A stretch of 44,271 nucleotides of DNA. Origin: a virus. The notes beneath the pieces are model-generated. The model ran no database searches. It was not told where the DNA came from and worked only from the letters and a program-made list of their open reading frames with translations. Both the position numbers and the translations under genes were made by a program. The stretch is from the IMG/VR virus record IMGVR_UViG_3300047564_004221, positions 1-44,271 of that record. One strand, written 5' to 3'. Positions 7,775 to 17,200 of this stretch are shown piece after piece; within the stretch, counting starts at the first letter, position 1; each line of letters opens with the position of its first letter.

Positions 7775-10558
7775 TTAAGCCTGTGCCTCTGTCCAGTTAA
7801 GTCTAGCTGCAACTGCTGCGTTAGCCCCTAGTGGAATTACTGCAACTGTTAAAATATCTGGACCATCAGGATATTTGTCATTATTGGTGGTTGGATAGCT
7901 TAAACTAGTGCCACCGCCTAATATACTGGTTCCAAGATCCCGCACTTTAGACAAGTCTTGTGCAGCAACGGTACTGGCTGCAACAATAAACGTAAATATC
8001 GGTTCACCACCAGATATAGTTTGTGTATTTGCATGCAAACATGCCTGTGCTAAACTTGAGCCGCCTACTGCAGCAAATGTTCCACCAGAGACTCTGGCGT
8101 TTAACCACAACTCTACACGAACCGCTGCTGTGGTTGTAAACACTCCAACACTAACTGGCGTTAGTTGCATACGATTTATGATTTCTCTAGCACCCAGCAA
8201 TCCAGTAATACCATTATCAACACTAGGCGCTAGTCGAATACTAAACACAGGATATCTAGTACCTGCGGTTGCGTATGTAATTGGCGAATTCATGCCGTAA
8301 TTAAATAAGAACGACTTGTCGTCATCATATCTGCCGTCCATGATAACACTAGAACCCCAATGGCTAATTGTGCTGGCTGCTTGTGGACTGTATAGTTCTA
8401 CGTCAATTGGAGCAGTTGCTGAATAAGTAAACGTTGTAGCCGAAGCAGTTCCGCCAGTTACGTTTCTTGTTAGTCCGGTTAAAGTAGTTGCAGTTTTACC
8501 TGTATAAGAAATTAATTCTACCACAGCACCTGTATTTCCTGCTTGAGTAACCATAACTGTTCCTGAGCTAGGAAAGTTAGCGGTACTTGCTACACTCATA
8601 CTAGAAGTTACGCCTGAGGATAAGGTAGCTGTTAAATAGTTGTATATAGGAACGGTATTCGTTTCATACCTAGCAGGCAAGTTGCCTGAGCGCATGTACG
8701 CTTCGGTATTAACGTTGTTATTAGGAATTCTGTGTGCAAAAATTACTTCGCCACGATTATTTTTAAATCCAAATCTAATTGCACCGGCACCATACCAAGT
8801 ATAGTCGGCGTAAAACATTTGCATTTTAGTTAAATCAGCATTGAAACCACTTGCGCCAGTTCCATCGCAACGATCAATATTCCAAGAACTTTGTGGATAT
8901 CTTGTATTAATAGTTTTACTTGCAATACAGTTTGTAGCAGTTGTTCCACGATACTCAGGATTGATAAACAGCTGAGTATCGCTAGTAATTGCTTGAACTA
9001 TGTAACTTTGGCCCCTAATAACAATCCAATCACCTGGTAATAGTTGGCTGGAGAATTTTGTGTTAGTTCCAGTAACAGTATTGCTGCCGTTAGTAACTGC
9101 AATTTTTCCAGCTAATTGAAATGTGCTAGAGCGTTTTACTGCGTATAGCTGCTGACCGTCAAACTCAAAATAGAATCCATTTTGAAAGTCAAACATTCCA
9201 ATTCTATTGCTGCTTCCATACCAACTATTTGGACCTGAATTAATATTACCAGTTGCAGTAGCTGCAGTAGGAGTAGCTAAAGCTGTATAAGTAAAAGTTA
9301 GTGGAGTAGGAGCAGTTACAACTGTAAATGTACCGTTATAGTCTGTTTCATTTGCACCGTTTACATAAACCACAGCTCCAGGCAACACTCCGTGGGGATA
9401 TTTTGTTGTAACGGTTACAGTAGTTCCAGACGAAGTAACGTTATCAATGTAAAATGGTGGTTTTAAAATACTACCTGTTGAAAACTGCACACCTTTACCA
9501 GATTGATATCTAAAATATCTACGAGTTTGACGTATAACTTGGTATCCGTGATAAGGAGTTTCGTTACTAAACTGCACTCCGCCGTCGTAGGGGCGATGCT
9601 CAGTATAACCTAGTGCTCTAGGATATAAGGAAGCGTTAAGCGTCGCAGTAATTGTACCAGTTGGAGTAGCCGCAGCCGTATAAGTAAATGTATTTGATGT
9701 AGGAACAGTTGCTACTACCCAATTACCGTTAGGAGGGTTAGTGGTTGCTGTTAGTCCCTTAACCATAATACCATTACCAGGTCTTAAACCGTGAGCATTA
9801 GTAGTGGTTACAGTAATTGTAGTTCCTGAGAATGTAAAAGCATTAGTTGCTGCTGGAATCGCGGAACCTGAAAAGAAGCTTCCTGCATATACATAAGTCT
9901 TTGTTGCGTCGTATAGTGACGCAGCAGGCGCTGTCGTTGTATTAAAACTAAAGTTTGTACCTGAACTTGCTGTAGTAATCCACCATCCGTCTGCATAGGC
10001 AGCGTCCAGTGTGCCTTGAATAAATACAGGCACACCAACTCCTGGGTTAGCAGTACTAGTAACAGTAACGGTAGTACCTGATGCAGTTACGTTGGTAATA
10101 GTTAGTGGAACAGTAGCATCATAGAAAGCAGTAGGACGATTATTAAGCATATTAATGCTTTCCCACTTTGTTGGCTGCAGACCATACTCAAAGTCTGTGT
10201 CGATAAGCGACTGGGGTGTAGAAACTCTCAGCTTATCTACAGGATCTCTGTAGGTTTCAGCAGGAACCATTTCAGTGTAAGTTTCTTCAACCAAAATACT
10301 CAGCTTGTCGGTGCTAGACATAGCTGCAGTATTGTACACTAAAACAATGGTAGTGGTTTCTTGACCTGTGGTGGCGTCCACTGCGTTAGTATACGCACTA
10401 ATGCCTAAGGACGGGTCGCTAAAGTTGTAGAGAACGGTGCCGGTATTTGTGTTGGTTATTAACAACAACTGCTCGCGTCTAATGTTCTTGCCGGTTACTA
10501 CAATAGTTTTTGTTGCCGGGGTAAAGGTGTACTGTTCTAGGATAACGTGTTTTGCCAT
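7775..10558 (-). CDS. Large tail structural protein with three Ig-like insert repeats, 927 aa
   Basis: The start is set at 10558 (MAKHVILEQYTFTPA); the open frame runs 25 codons further back into the preceding gene. The first about 140 residues form an attachment-type domain (TKTIVVTGKNIRREQLLLITN). Residues about 125-180 contain KLRVSTPQSLIDTDFEYGLQPTKWE, a signature I associate with large virion proteins of marine phages. Three repeats of the form GTTVTVTTxxxHGL...G...VxGxxxxxxNGxxxV(V/A)T follow at about residues 150-210, 240-305 and 370-430. The last 300 residues contain YTWYGAGAIRFGFKNNRGEVIF and HRIPNNN. Probable baseplate or tail-side structural protein; no enzyme motif is seen. The repeats look like inserted accessory beta-domains that may display on the virion. 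Confidence 0.75.
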   Translation of the reverse strand: MAKHVILEQYTFTPATKTIVVTGKNIRREQLLLITNTNTGTVLYNFSDPSLGISAYTNAVDATTGQETTTIVLVYNTAAMSSTDKLSILVEETYTEMVPAETYRDPVDKLRVSTPQSLIDTDFEYGLQPTKWESINMLNNRPTAFYDATVPLTITNVTASGTTVTVTSTANPGVGVPVFIQGTLDAAYADGWWITTASSGTNFSFNTTTAPAASLYDATKTYVYAGSFFSGSAIPAATNAFTFSGTTITVTTTNAHGLRPGNGIMVKGLTATTNPPNGNWVVATVPTSNTFTYTAAATPTGTITATLNASLYPRALGYTEHRPYDGGVQFSNETPYHGYQVIRQTRRYFRYQSGKGVQFSTGSILKPPFYIDNVTSSGTTVTVTTKYPHGVLPGAVVYVNGANETDYNGTFTVVTAPTPLTFTYTALATPTAATATGNINSGPNSWYGSSNRIGMFDFQNGFYFEFDGQQLYAVKRSSTFQLAGKIAVTNGSNTVTGTNTKFSSQLLPGDWIVIRGQSYIVQAITSDTQLFINPEYRGTTATNCIASKTINTRYPQSSWNIDRCDGTGASGFNADLTKMQMFYADYTWYGAGAIRFGFKNNRGEVIFAHRIPNNNVNTEAYMRSGNLPARYETNTVPIYNYLTATLSSGVTSSMSVASTANFPSSGTVMVTQAGNTGAVVELISYTGKTATTLTGLTRNVTGGTASATTFTYSATAPIDVELYSPQAASTISHWGSSVIMDGRYDDDKSFLFNYGMNSPITYATAGTRYPVFSIRLAPSVDNGITGLLGAREIINRMQLTPVSVGVFTTTAAVRVELWLNARVSGGTFAAVGGSSLAQACLHANTQTISGGEPIFTFIVAASTVAAQDLSKVRDLGTSILGGGTSLSYPTTNNDKYPDGPDILTVAVIPLGANAAVAARLNWTEAQA

Positions 10559-10562
10559 GTTA

Positions 10563-11138
10563 TTAATCTCCAATGGCGACTGTTGTCGCTGAGTATGGGT
10601 ATCTCCGTGTTTGTTGTGGAGACACTGTGCCAAGTTGTGTTACAGTTGCAATGTCACCTATATCTGGTGCATTGTAAACAATAAGTTTATCATCTACAAC
10701 CCTAAATCCGTTGCTGGAATCATAAGGGCTAATCCAAGGATATGTTATTTGCTTAGTATACGGAACTAGTCTTATTCCATTAATTACGACTTCATAATCA
10801 ATTGAGGTTCCAAACGAAGCAAGTGCACTTTGTTCTAGTCTTAGTAGAAACACTTGCTTAGCTCCGTCAAACTGATTTGAAATGTCGTTTAGTATCTGTG
10901 GATTTTCAAGCCGTTTGCCTATAACACTCCACTCATTGTTAGTGTATAAATAGAGCTTGAAGTTTGTAGAATCAAAATAAAGTGGAACTCGTCCACCAGC
11001 ATTACTTGGAACTCCAGTTGGTTCACCTTGTGCAGCAGAAACATACACAAAACCGTCAACCATACTAACAGTACCTGGCTCAGCATAAACGTTTCGACTG
11101 TCGTCGATAACGGTTACGTTTTGTACTTTAATTGCCAT
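10563..11138 (-). CDS. Tail structural protein, fibre-attachment type, 191 aa
   Basis: Starts MAIKVQNVTVIDDSRN, an N-terminus common among phage tail-fibre and adaptor proteins, and continues with RVPLYFDSTNFKLYLYTNNEW, the usual fibre motif describing a display segment. The C-terminal half (VVINGIRLVPYTKQITYPW, then VYNAPDIGDIATVTQ) is a compact beta domain. The ATG is preceded by AAGGGAG at good spacing. It ends 4 bases before the start of the 927-residue protein, suggesting tight coupling. It probably serves as an adaptor between tail tip and the larger protein; this is inferred from order and size. Confidence 0.65.
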   Translation of the reverse strand: MAIKVQNVTVIDDSRNVYAEPGTVSMVDGFVYVSAAQGEPTGVPSNAGGRVPLYFDSTNFKLYLYTNNEWSVIGKRLENPQILNDISNQFDGAKQVFLLRLEQSALASFGTSIDYEVVINGIRLVPYTKQITYPWISPYDSSNGFRVVDDKLIVYNAPDIGDIATVTQLGTVSPQQTRRYPYSATTVAIGD

Positions 11139-11174
11139 CTTCGCTCCCTTCTAGAACTCGGCAAACTTTATAAA

Positions 11175-11606
11175 TTATGGCGTGTTAGGCCATGTAACTT
11201 CCCAAGGAAACCCTTGTTGTTGTGGAATGTCCCGTAGTTGTTGTCTGTATGCAGCCCACGCCGGCTTTTGGCTGCCAGCGTAGTCATCTAGTTGTGTCCA
11301 GTCGCAGTCTTTTAGCAGGTCATTTCGCTTTTTACGAACCATAAGGCTTTCATAAGCTTGGTCGTTAGCTAAATCTTCTGCAGTTTTGTCTACTACTTCA
11401 ACAGTATAAACCCAAGGAGCTTCGTATACAGGCTGGCAAGGCACAAGTTTCTGCGTTTTAGGGTTGTATTCTCTAAACACACTAACTTTTGCCCAACCTT
11501 GTTGTGCTAAAAATTCTTCGCTTGGGCCTGCAGCGGTAAAAGAAGTACCTGGAAACGCTGCTCTATAGTCCATTGGTACAGGATTTGAAATTTGAGCAAT
11601 AAACAT
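11175..11606 (-). CDS. Tail (fibre) assembly chaperone, Phage_tail_APC type
   Basis: A 143-residue protein with the two-part build of phage tail assembly chaperones. The N-terminal part (residues 1-75) is short beta strands with MDYRAAFPGTSF and EEFLAQQGWAKV. The C-terminal part (residues 85-143) has RKKRNDLLKDCDWTQL, KPAWAAYRQQLRDIPQQQG and FPWEVTWP. The RxxRNxxLxxxDWTQLxD ... WxxYRQxLRDIP ... WP pattern is diagnostic of the family, found next to fibre genes in many phages. It is not a virion component in characterised cases; it helps fold or attach fibres. Its neighbour downstream is the 191-residue adaptor, and upstream is the LamG fibre. Confidence 0.88.
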   Translation of the reverse strand: MFIAQISNPVPMDYRAAFPGTSFTAAGPSEEFLAQQGWAKVSVFREYNPKTQKLVPCQPVYEAPWVYTVEVVDKTAEDLANDQAYESLMVRKKRNDLLKDCDWTQLDDYAGSQKPAWAAYRQQLRDIPQQQGFPWEVTWPNTP

Positions 11607-11615
11607 CGTTAATCC

Positions 11616-13604
11616 TTAATAATTTGGAAGTTGCTCGGTTGGTGGTGTAAAGTTAGCAGTATATCTAGCAAGGCCTTTTGTTATTCTTACGTCGTCAATA
11701 TATCCTGTAAAATAAAAAGCACCAGCACCAGTATCTCTCGAACCACCTATTTCCGTTATAGTTGTTGTATCAACAGTTCTGTTAGTGCTTGTAAATGTAT
11801 ATTGTGTTCCGTTTACATATCCAGTAACAACTGTACCAACTCTGCAAACAGCTATATGGTGCCAAGTATTAGTAGCTAAACTAGCGGGCCCGAAAACATA
11901 CTCTGCAACTCCAGGAATTACCCATGCTGCACGTATAGATCCACTAACATTATTAACTCTTAAAACGTATCCAGCGGCATTAGCCGTTTTAGATATTAGT
12001 GGGCCGTTACTAGCAGGCACAGCTGTTGGATAAATCCAGCACTCTACAGTAAAATCACCGCTACTTAGTATTCTAAGATTCGGACTATCAGGAATATTAA
12101 GTACATCGGTATTGCCATCAAAAAATATAGATCCAGTACCAAACTTAGATTGAACAGTACTTATTTGTGCTTGACCTACAGTTTCTATATCGTTCTGCAT
12201 TGCACTATCAAATATTGCAGCATTAGTACCGTTTAATAATAGCTGAGTATTTGTTATTGCTGTTAGTGGTACTGTGGGCGGAGTAAAGTTGCCAGTATAT
12301 AATGCTGTACCTTTAATTATACGAGCATTTGATATATAACCTGAAAAATATCCGGTTAATGAAGTGTCATCCAACACTCCGATAGTAAATGGTCTTGCTA
12401 CTGATGGATCAGTATTTGTTCCTGCGCTTATCGATCCGCTGGCTACACCATTGATATATATTGTAGCAGTACCGGAAGACCTTACTGCAGCAACGTGCAC
12501 CCAACTATTAGTAGTTATAGATGTTGAAGAAGTAAGGGTAACAAGACCCCCGCCACCTGTTGCTCTAACAATTAATTCAATTTTGTCTGAATTTCTTCTA
12601 AATTGAAAAACAGCATTAGTAGTCGCTTCTTGTCTACCAAATATTACACCCTGTCCAGCTGCAATTGTACTAGAGTATATCCATGCTTCTACAGTAAAGT
12701 CACCAGTACCAAAATTAAAAGCAGCGTTTGATGCAATGCTTAGATAATCACTGCCATCAAAATACATGCTACCACCCAATGTACTTGCACTATAAGGCAC
12801 TGATGGGCTGAAGGGACTTAATCGTTGCACACTAACATCACCGTTTTTAGTAATAGTAAAATTATTACTGCTGTTATCGACTAAGCGATTATTTTGGCAA
12901 GTTAATAGCTGAGTATTAGTAATTGCTGTTAATGGAGATGTTGGTGGTGTAAAGTTTGTTGTATAAAGAGCAGTTCCCTTTAGTAGTCGCAAGTTACTAA
13001 TGTATCCATTAAAATGTTCACCAGCCACAGTTGCTTTATTAGTACCAATTCTGGGCTGATTATCGGTTAAGTTATAAGTAAATGAGGTTGCTGTGGATGC
13101 TACTCCGTTTACAAATAATCGAAGATTATTTGACGCATCTCTTGTTGCAGCAACATGTGTCCATGTTGATAGTGGAATGGAGCCAAATTGTATAACAGCA
13201 TTAGTTTGGTAAAAAACTAACGAGTTAGAGACAAAATAAAGTCCATCATACTGTGCTGGTCCAAATATATATATTGCCTGATAATTGCCCGCATTCGCCG
13301 TAACAAAAATCCAAGCTTCAATTGTAAACTGCCCAGTTCCAACATTTAAATTTGCTGATGAAGTTGGCGAAAGATAATCGTCGATACCGTCAAAATAATT
13401 ACTCCAGCCATTACCATAAGGACTAAATGATCCCTGTGTAGTATTACCATTACGCGTAATTGTAAAATTATTTTGACTGCTGTCTAAGAAAGTATTATTT
13501 TGAGCACCATTTGTGCCGTTGCCATTTAGCAACAATGTAACGTTTTCAAAATTACTGTCTCGGGGGCCTGCCGCAGTCGAAGCTAGTTTAGTTCCTAAAA
13601 ACAT
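11616..13604 (-). CDS. Tail fibre with three LamG/concanavalin-A-like domains
   Basis: A 662-residue protein built from three tandem Laminin-G-like (jelly-roll, carbohydrate-binding type) domains, at about residues 20-225, 235-455 and 460-655. Each domain has a FDGxxDYL/FDGNTDVL motif, a G(Q/D)FT(I/V)E(A/C)WI strand, a W(T/V/H)HVA or WHHIAV segment, and an (I/V)NG loop. Each ends GYI(S/D)(N/D)x(R/L)xxKGxAxYTxNFTPPT. The linkers PLTAITNTQLL are also repeated. Such domains in phages are thought to bind sugars on the host surface or environmental polysaccharide. The N-terminal MFLGTKLASTAAGPR anchor is short. The domains are diverged enough not to be a recent duplication. Confidence 0.9.
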   Translation of the reverse strand: MFLGTKLASTAAGPRDSNFENVTLLLNGNGTNGAQNNTFLDSSQNNFTITRNGNTTQGSFSPYGNGWSNYFDGIDDYLSPTSSANLNVGTGQFTIEAWIFVTANAGNYQAIYIFGPAQYDGLYFVSNSLVFYQTNAVIQFGSIPLSTWTHVAATRDASNNLRLFVNGVASTATSFTYNLTDNQPRIGTNKATVAGEHFNGYISNLRLLKGTALYTTNFTPPTSPLTAITNTQLLTCQNNRLVDNSSNNFTITKNGDVSVQRLSPFSPSVPYSASTLGGSMYFDGSDYLSIASNAAFNFGTGDFTVEAWIYSSTIAAGQGVIFGRQEATTNAVFQFRRNSDKIELIVRATGGGGLVTLTSSTSITTNSWVHVAAVRSSGTATIYINGVASGSISAGTNTDPSVARPFTIGVLDDTSLTGYFSGYISNARIIKGTALYTGNFTPPTVPLTAITNTQLLLNGTNAAIFDSAMQNDIETVGQAQISTVQSKFGTGSIFFDGNTDVLNIPDSPNLRILSSGDFTVECWIYPTAVPASNGPLISKTANAAGYVLRVNNVSGSIRAAWVIPGVAEYVFGPASLATNTWHHIAVCRVGTVVTGYVNGTQYTFTSTNRTVDTTTITEIGGSRDTGAGAFYFTGYIDDVRITKGLARYTANFTPPTEQLPNY

Positions 13605-13607
13605 AGT

Positions 13608-14045
13608 TTAATAATTTTGGCTAACGGCTACACCATACCAATTTGTTCCGTCGCTAAAAAAGGAATACAAGTCGGCTTTGGATGCTGTGCTTGTAATTGT
13701 GGGGGCTGTAGCACTGGGCCACACAACTGTTGACCAAGATACAGTTTTGCCGCCAGTACCATCTTGTTTTAAAAATATACTAAAACTTTTGCCGGCAGTG
13801 GCAGTTGGCATAGTAATTGTTGTATTTGCTGTTAAGGTAATAATTTGAAAAGTTCCATTGCTTAAGTTGATGGTAATGGAACTTCCAGAATTTGCGGTAA
13901 ACGTTGTTTCTACATAGTCAGTAACTGTAGGATTCGTAATAGTAGACCCAGAAGGAATACTAACAGTGTCGCCTGAAGCAATTTCACCAAGAGCTGTTAC
14001 GTTTCCAGAAGTATAAATACTTTTAACTAAATTAACTAGTGGCAT
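13608..14045 (-). CDS. Small tail/fibre structural protein, 145 aa
   Basis: Starts MPLVNLVKSIYTSGNVTALGE and contains NGTFQIITLTANTTITMP and SFSIFLKQDGTGGKTV, then WPSATAPTITSTASKADLYSF and NWYGVAVSQNY. The LTANTTITMPxxxAGKSFSIFLxQDGTGG ... DxYSFFSDGTNWYG pattern recurs as a beta-domain at the ends of phage fibre and tail proteins. Here it is a stand-alone gene of one such domain. It may cap or decorate a fibre, but no partner can be named. The stop lies 3 bases before the LamG fibre ATG. Confidence 0.7.
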   Translation of the reverse strand: MPLVNLVKSIYTSGNVTALGEIASGDTVSIPSGSTITNPTVTDYVETTFTANSGSSITINLSNGTFQIITLTANTTITMPTATAGKSFSIFLKQDGTGGKTVSWSTVVWPSATAPTITSTASKADLYSFFSDGTNWYGVAVSQNY

Positions 14046-14053
14046 ATATTACC

Positions 14054-14236
14054 TCAACTAGATACAAGATCTATATTATCTTGTACCCCATTAGCTTTAA
14101 AAAATGGAATACTACTAAAATTTATAAGTGCGACGTTACTAGTATTGCCGTCTGCTTTATAAAACGGAAATACTCCGTTACCTGGACCTGGAGCACCTTG
14201 AAATGTGCTGCCTAATAAATTACTTAGTAGTGCCAC
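14054..14236 (-). CDS. Small protein with an internal duplication, 60 aa
   Basis: A 60-residue protein starting at a GTG (14236) inside the last codons of the S74 fibre gene, a 17-base overlap that implies coupled translation. After a glycine/proline-rich stretch (STFQGAPGPGNG) it carries two related segments, FPFYKADGNTSNVALI and IPFFKANGVQDNIDLV: the P-F-(Y/F)-K-A-(D/N)-G core followed by N-x-(A/D)-L-(I/V) is repeated. I do not recognise a family. Its place between the self-cleaving fibre and the 145-residue domain gene suggests a fibre-associated role; this is inference. Confidence 0.6.
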   Translation of the reverse strand: MALLSNLLGSTFQGAPGPGNGVFPFYKADGNTSNVALINFSSIPFFKANGVQDNIDLVSS

Positions 14237-17200
14237 GAGCTTGCTCCTTTAATACGGATATTTCTGCGTATAGTTGTTGTACAGCACTAATTAAAATAGG
14301 CACTAGCTGGTCATAAGATACTGATTTAATTTCTGTATCGCTAGTAGCAACAACTTCTGGAATGATCTTTTCTATTTGTTGAGCAATTACGCCGTACGCT
14401 TTGTTTTTAGTATCAATCCACTTAAAAGAAACCGGATTAAGTTTATTTACTATATCTAGTCCGTTATCAATACTTGTTACGTCTGTTTTAAATTTAGCGT
14501 CAGATAAAGAATTGAATGTAGTGGCGTTTAGCGTACCGCTAGAAGGATTAAAGTATAGTTTGGTTTCGGCAACATATGAATTTACTAGTGCTCCAGATGT
14601 ATCTCTGGACATTAGTAAGTATTGAGAAGTATTAGTAGTGTTATCAGATACTAATCCTGTAGAAGATGCTACAGTAAACACTTCCCAGGTTGCTCCGTCG
14701 TATACAAAGTCAACTCGTATATTCTTAATGTCTAAAACTAAATCTTCGCTTAAACCTTCTATGGTTAAACCATTTCTAGCGACGGTTAAGTTATTGGTTG
14801 ACCAATCTCCGGCATCAGCAACTACTACAGAGGCACCGATTGCTGGAGCTGCTGGTAAGGTAATAGTAAAACTTCCAGCAGTAGTATCTGCAATAATTCT
14901 ATCGCCAGATACTGCAGTATAGTTTGCTGTTTTCTTTGACCAAACAATAGAACCACCACCGCCTGTTGCGTCAGTATCATTGATCCAGGCTGTTCCGTTG
15001 TACTTTAATACTTGGCCTGTTGACGGAGAGGTAATTGTTACGTCGGTTAGTCCATCTAAATTTGTTGCTACAGCAGTTCCGTTGCTAGCAGCTGTAATTC
15101 GACCTTTACTGTCTACAGTAATATTAGCATTAGTATAGCTAGCTGCAGTAACACCAGTATTTGCTAGTGTAGTGGCGAAACTGCCGGTTCCCGTACCAGT
15201 TACATCACCCGTGAGTGTAATAGTCTGGTCACCAGTATTGGTACCGCTCACCGTAGCTGCTGCACTAACTGTTAAGTTACCGCTTAAGCTAATAGTTCTG
15301 TCAGCATCATTAACGTTTAAGCTTAGTGTTCTAGCTGCTGTTAAATTAGCTGAATTAGTAATACCTAAGTAGTGGCTAGGGGTACTATCATCAAATAAGA
15401 ATATATCGCCAAAGTAGCCGCTTTGGGTGCTAGTTGTACTATTACTTAGTGCATCAGTAATTCCATACCCACTTAAAGTAGTAGGATTAGTTCCAGCAGT
15501 AACTCTGCCTTTAGCGTCTACAGTTACACTACGATAAGTACTTGCTGTAACACCAGTATTCGCTAGTGTAGTAGCAAAGCTTCCAGTACCACTACCAGTT
15601 ACATCACCAGTGAGTGTAATGGTTTGATCACCAGTATTGGTACCACTAACGCTTGCGGTATTAGCAACGGTTAATGTAGTGCTTGCGTTAGTAAATGCTA
15701 GTGTACCGCTGTTAGTGTTTACGGCTAGCGTTCTGCCACCATTATTAACTCCGGTACCGCCGTAAGTAGAGTTAATTACTGCACTTTGCCAAGTACCAGT
15801 ACCAATAGTACCCAATGTAGTAATGTTAGTACTACCAGCCCAGGTAGACAGTGCAGTATTCTCTACGTTACCTAAGCCAACATCACTTTTAGTTAAGGTA
15901 ACTACTCCGGTTTTACCAGCAACGGAATCAACTGCACCACTGGTAATGTAAACATAAACACTACCGCTCCAACGATAAACTTTGTTGGTATCTAAGGCTA
16001 CATATATTTTTCCGGTTTCGCCGGTAGCAGGAAAACTGCCCAAGTTAGCGTATTCTAGTACGTCGTCTACATAACTTGGTAGTCTGGCTGAATCAATTGT
16101 TCCGGTTGTAATCTTGCTAGCGTCTAAGTTAGGAATGTCTGTGCTAGCTAGTGTTGTACCTGTGGTTACACGACCTTTTGCATCAATTGTTACTTTTGTG
16201 TATGTACCCGCAGTTGCACCACTATTTGCTAGTGTAAGTGCAATACTAGTAGTACCCGTACCACTTGCATCACCGCTAATGGTGATGCTTTGATTGCCAG
16301 TTAAATATGTACTAGTGTCTAGTGACCAAGTATCAGTTGCTGTTTTCTTTAAAAATCCACTTGTTCCAGCTAGTCCAGCTATAGAAGCTAAATCAGCGTC
16401 ATATGCTTGTACATTAGTACCAATTGCTAAACCTAAATTAGTTCTAGCGGTTGCGGCATCGGTGGCACCAGTACCGCCATTAGCAATTGCAACTGTACCG
16501 GTTACGTTTGCAGCAGTTCCAGTAGTATTTGCATTTATGGTCGCAGGTAACGATAAGGTAATTGCACCAGTTGAAGCAGATACTTCTACTTCGTTAGCAG
16601 TACCTGTTAATGACGTAACACCACTATTTGTAACTGTAATTGTACCGGCACCTTCGGTAATAGTAATGCCGGTACCGTCAGTTAGATTAGCATTTTTCCA
16701 TACGCCTGCTGTGGCGTCGTATACAAGAGTGTTACCACTTTGTGCAGAACTAATTAATACGTTGTGTAACTCGTCTAGTTCCCAGCCGTTGTTGATATTT
16801 AAGAATACTTCACCACTACTAGCATTTACTTTTACAACCCAGCCTAAAAATACTGTATGTGCAGGCGCGCTTGGTCTTGTAGCTGTAAAAGTGCCCGCTG
16901 TTTGAGACAAATAGACTGGAGCGCCTGCTGTAAACGCAGAAGTATCTATTCCTCGTACAACGCCAAATGTACTTATGTACCCTTCTGTGCCTGCAGCAAT
17001 ACTTTCTATTGCCATGCCAAGAGTAGCAGCGCTTAGTGGTTCACTGTCTGCGTCGGCTAGCACAACTGCGGGTCGTGCACCTTGAGCTCCGTTAATAGCA
17101 ACTACTTGACCAACTGTAATAGTTGAAGCAGAGTTGTTGTAAACTAGGACAACTTCTTCTTGGCCTACTTGAAGCTGAGCATTGCCGCCCTTTAGACCAA

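Noticed and set aside
16294-16905. Long Ala/Pro/Val-rich + strand open frame, and similar ones at 5952-6353, 18611-19057, 24885-25328 and 34951-35364
   Set aside because: These are antisense shadows of the low-complexity fibre and tape-measure genes. They lack ribosome-binding sites and mirror the repeats of the - strand genes.
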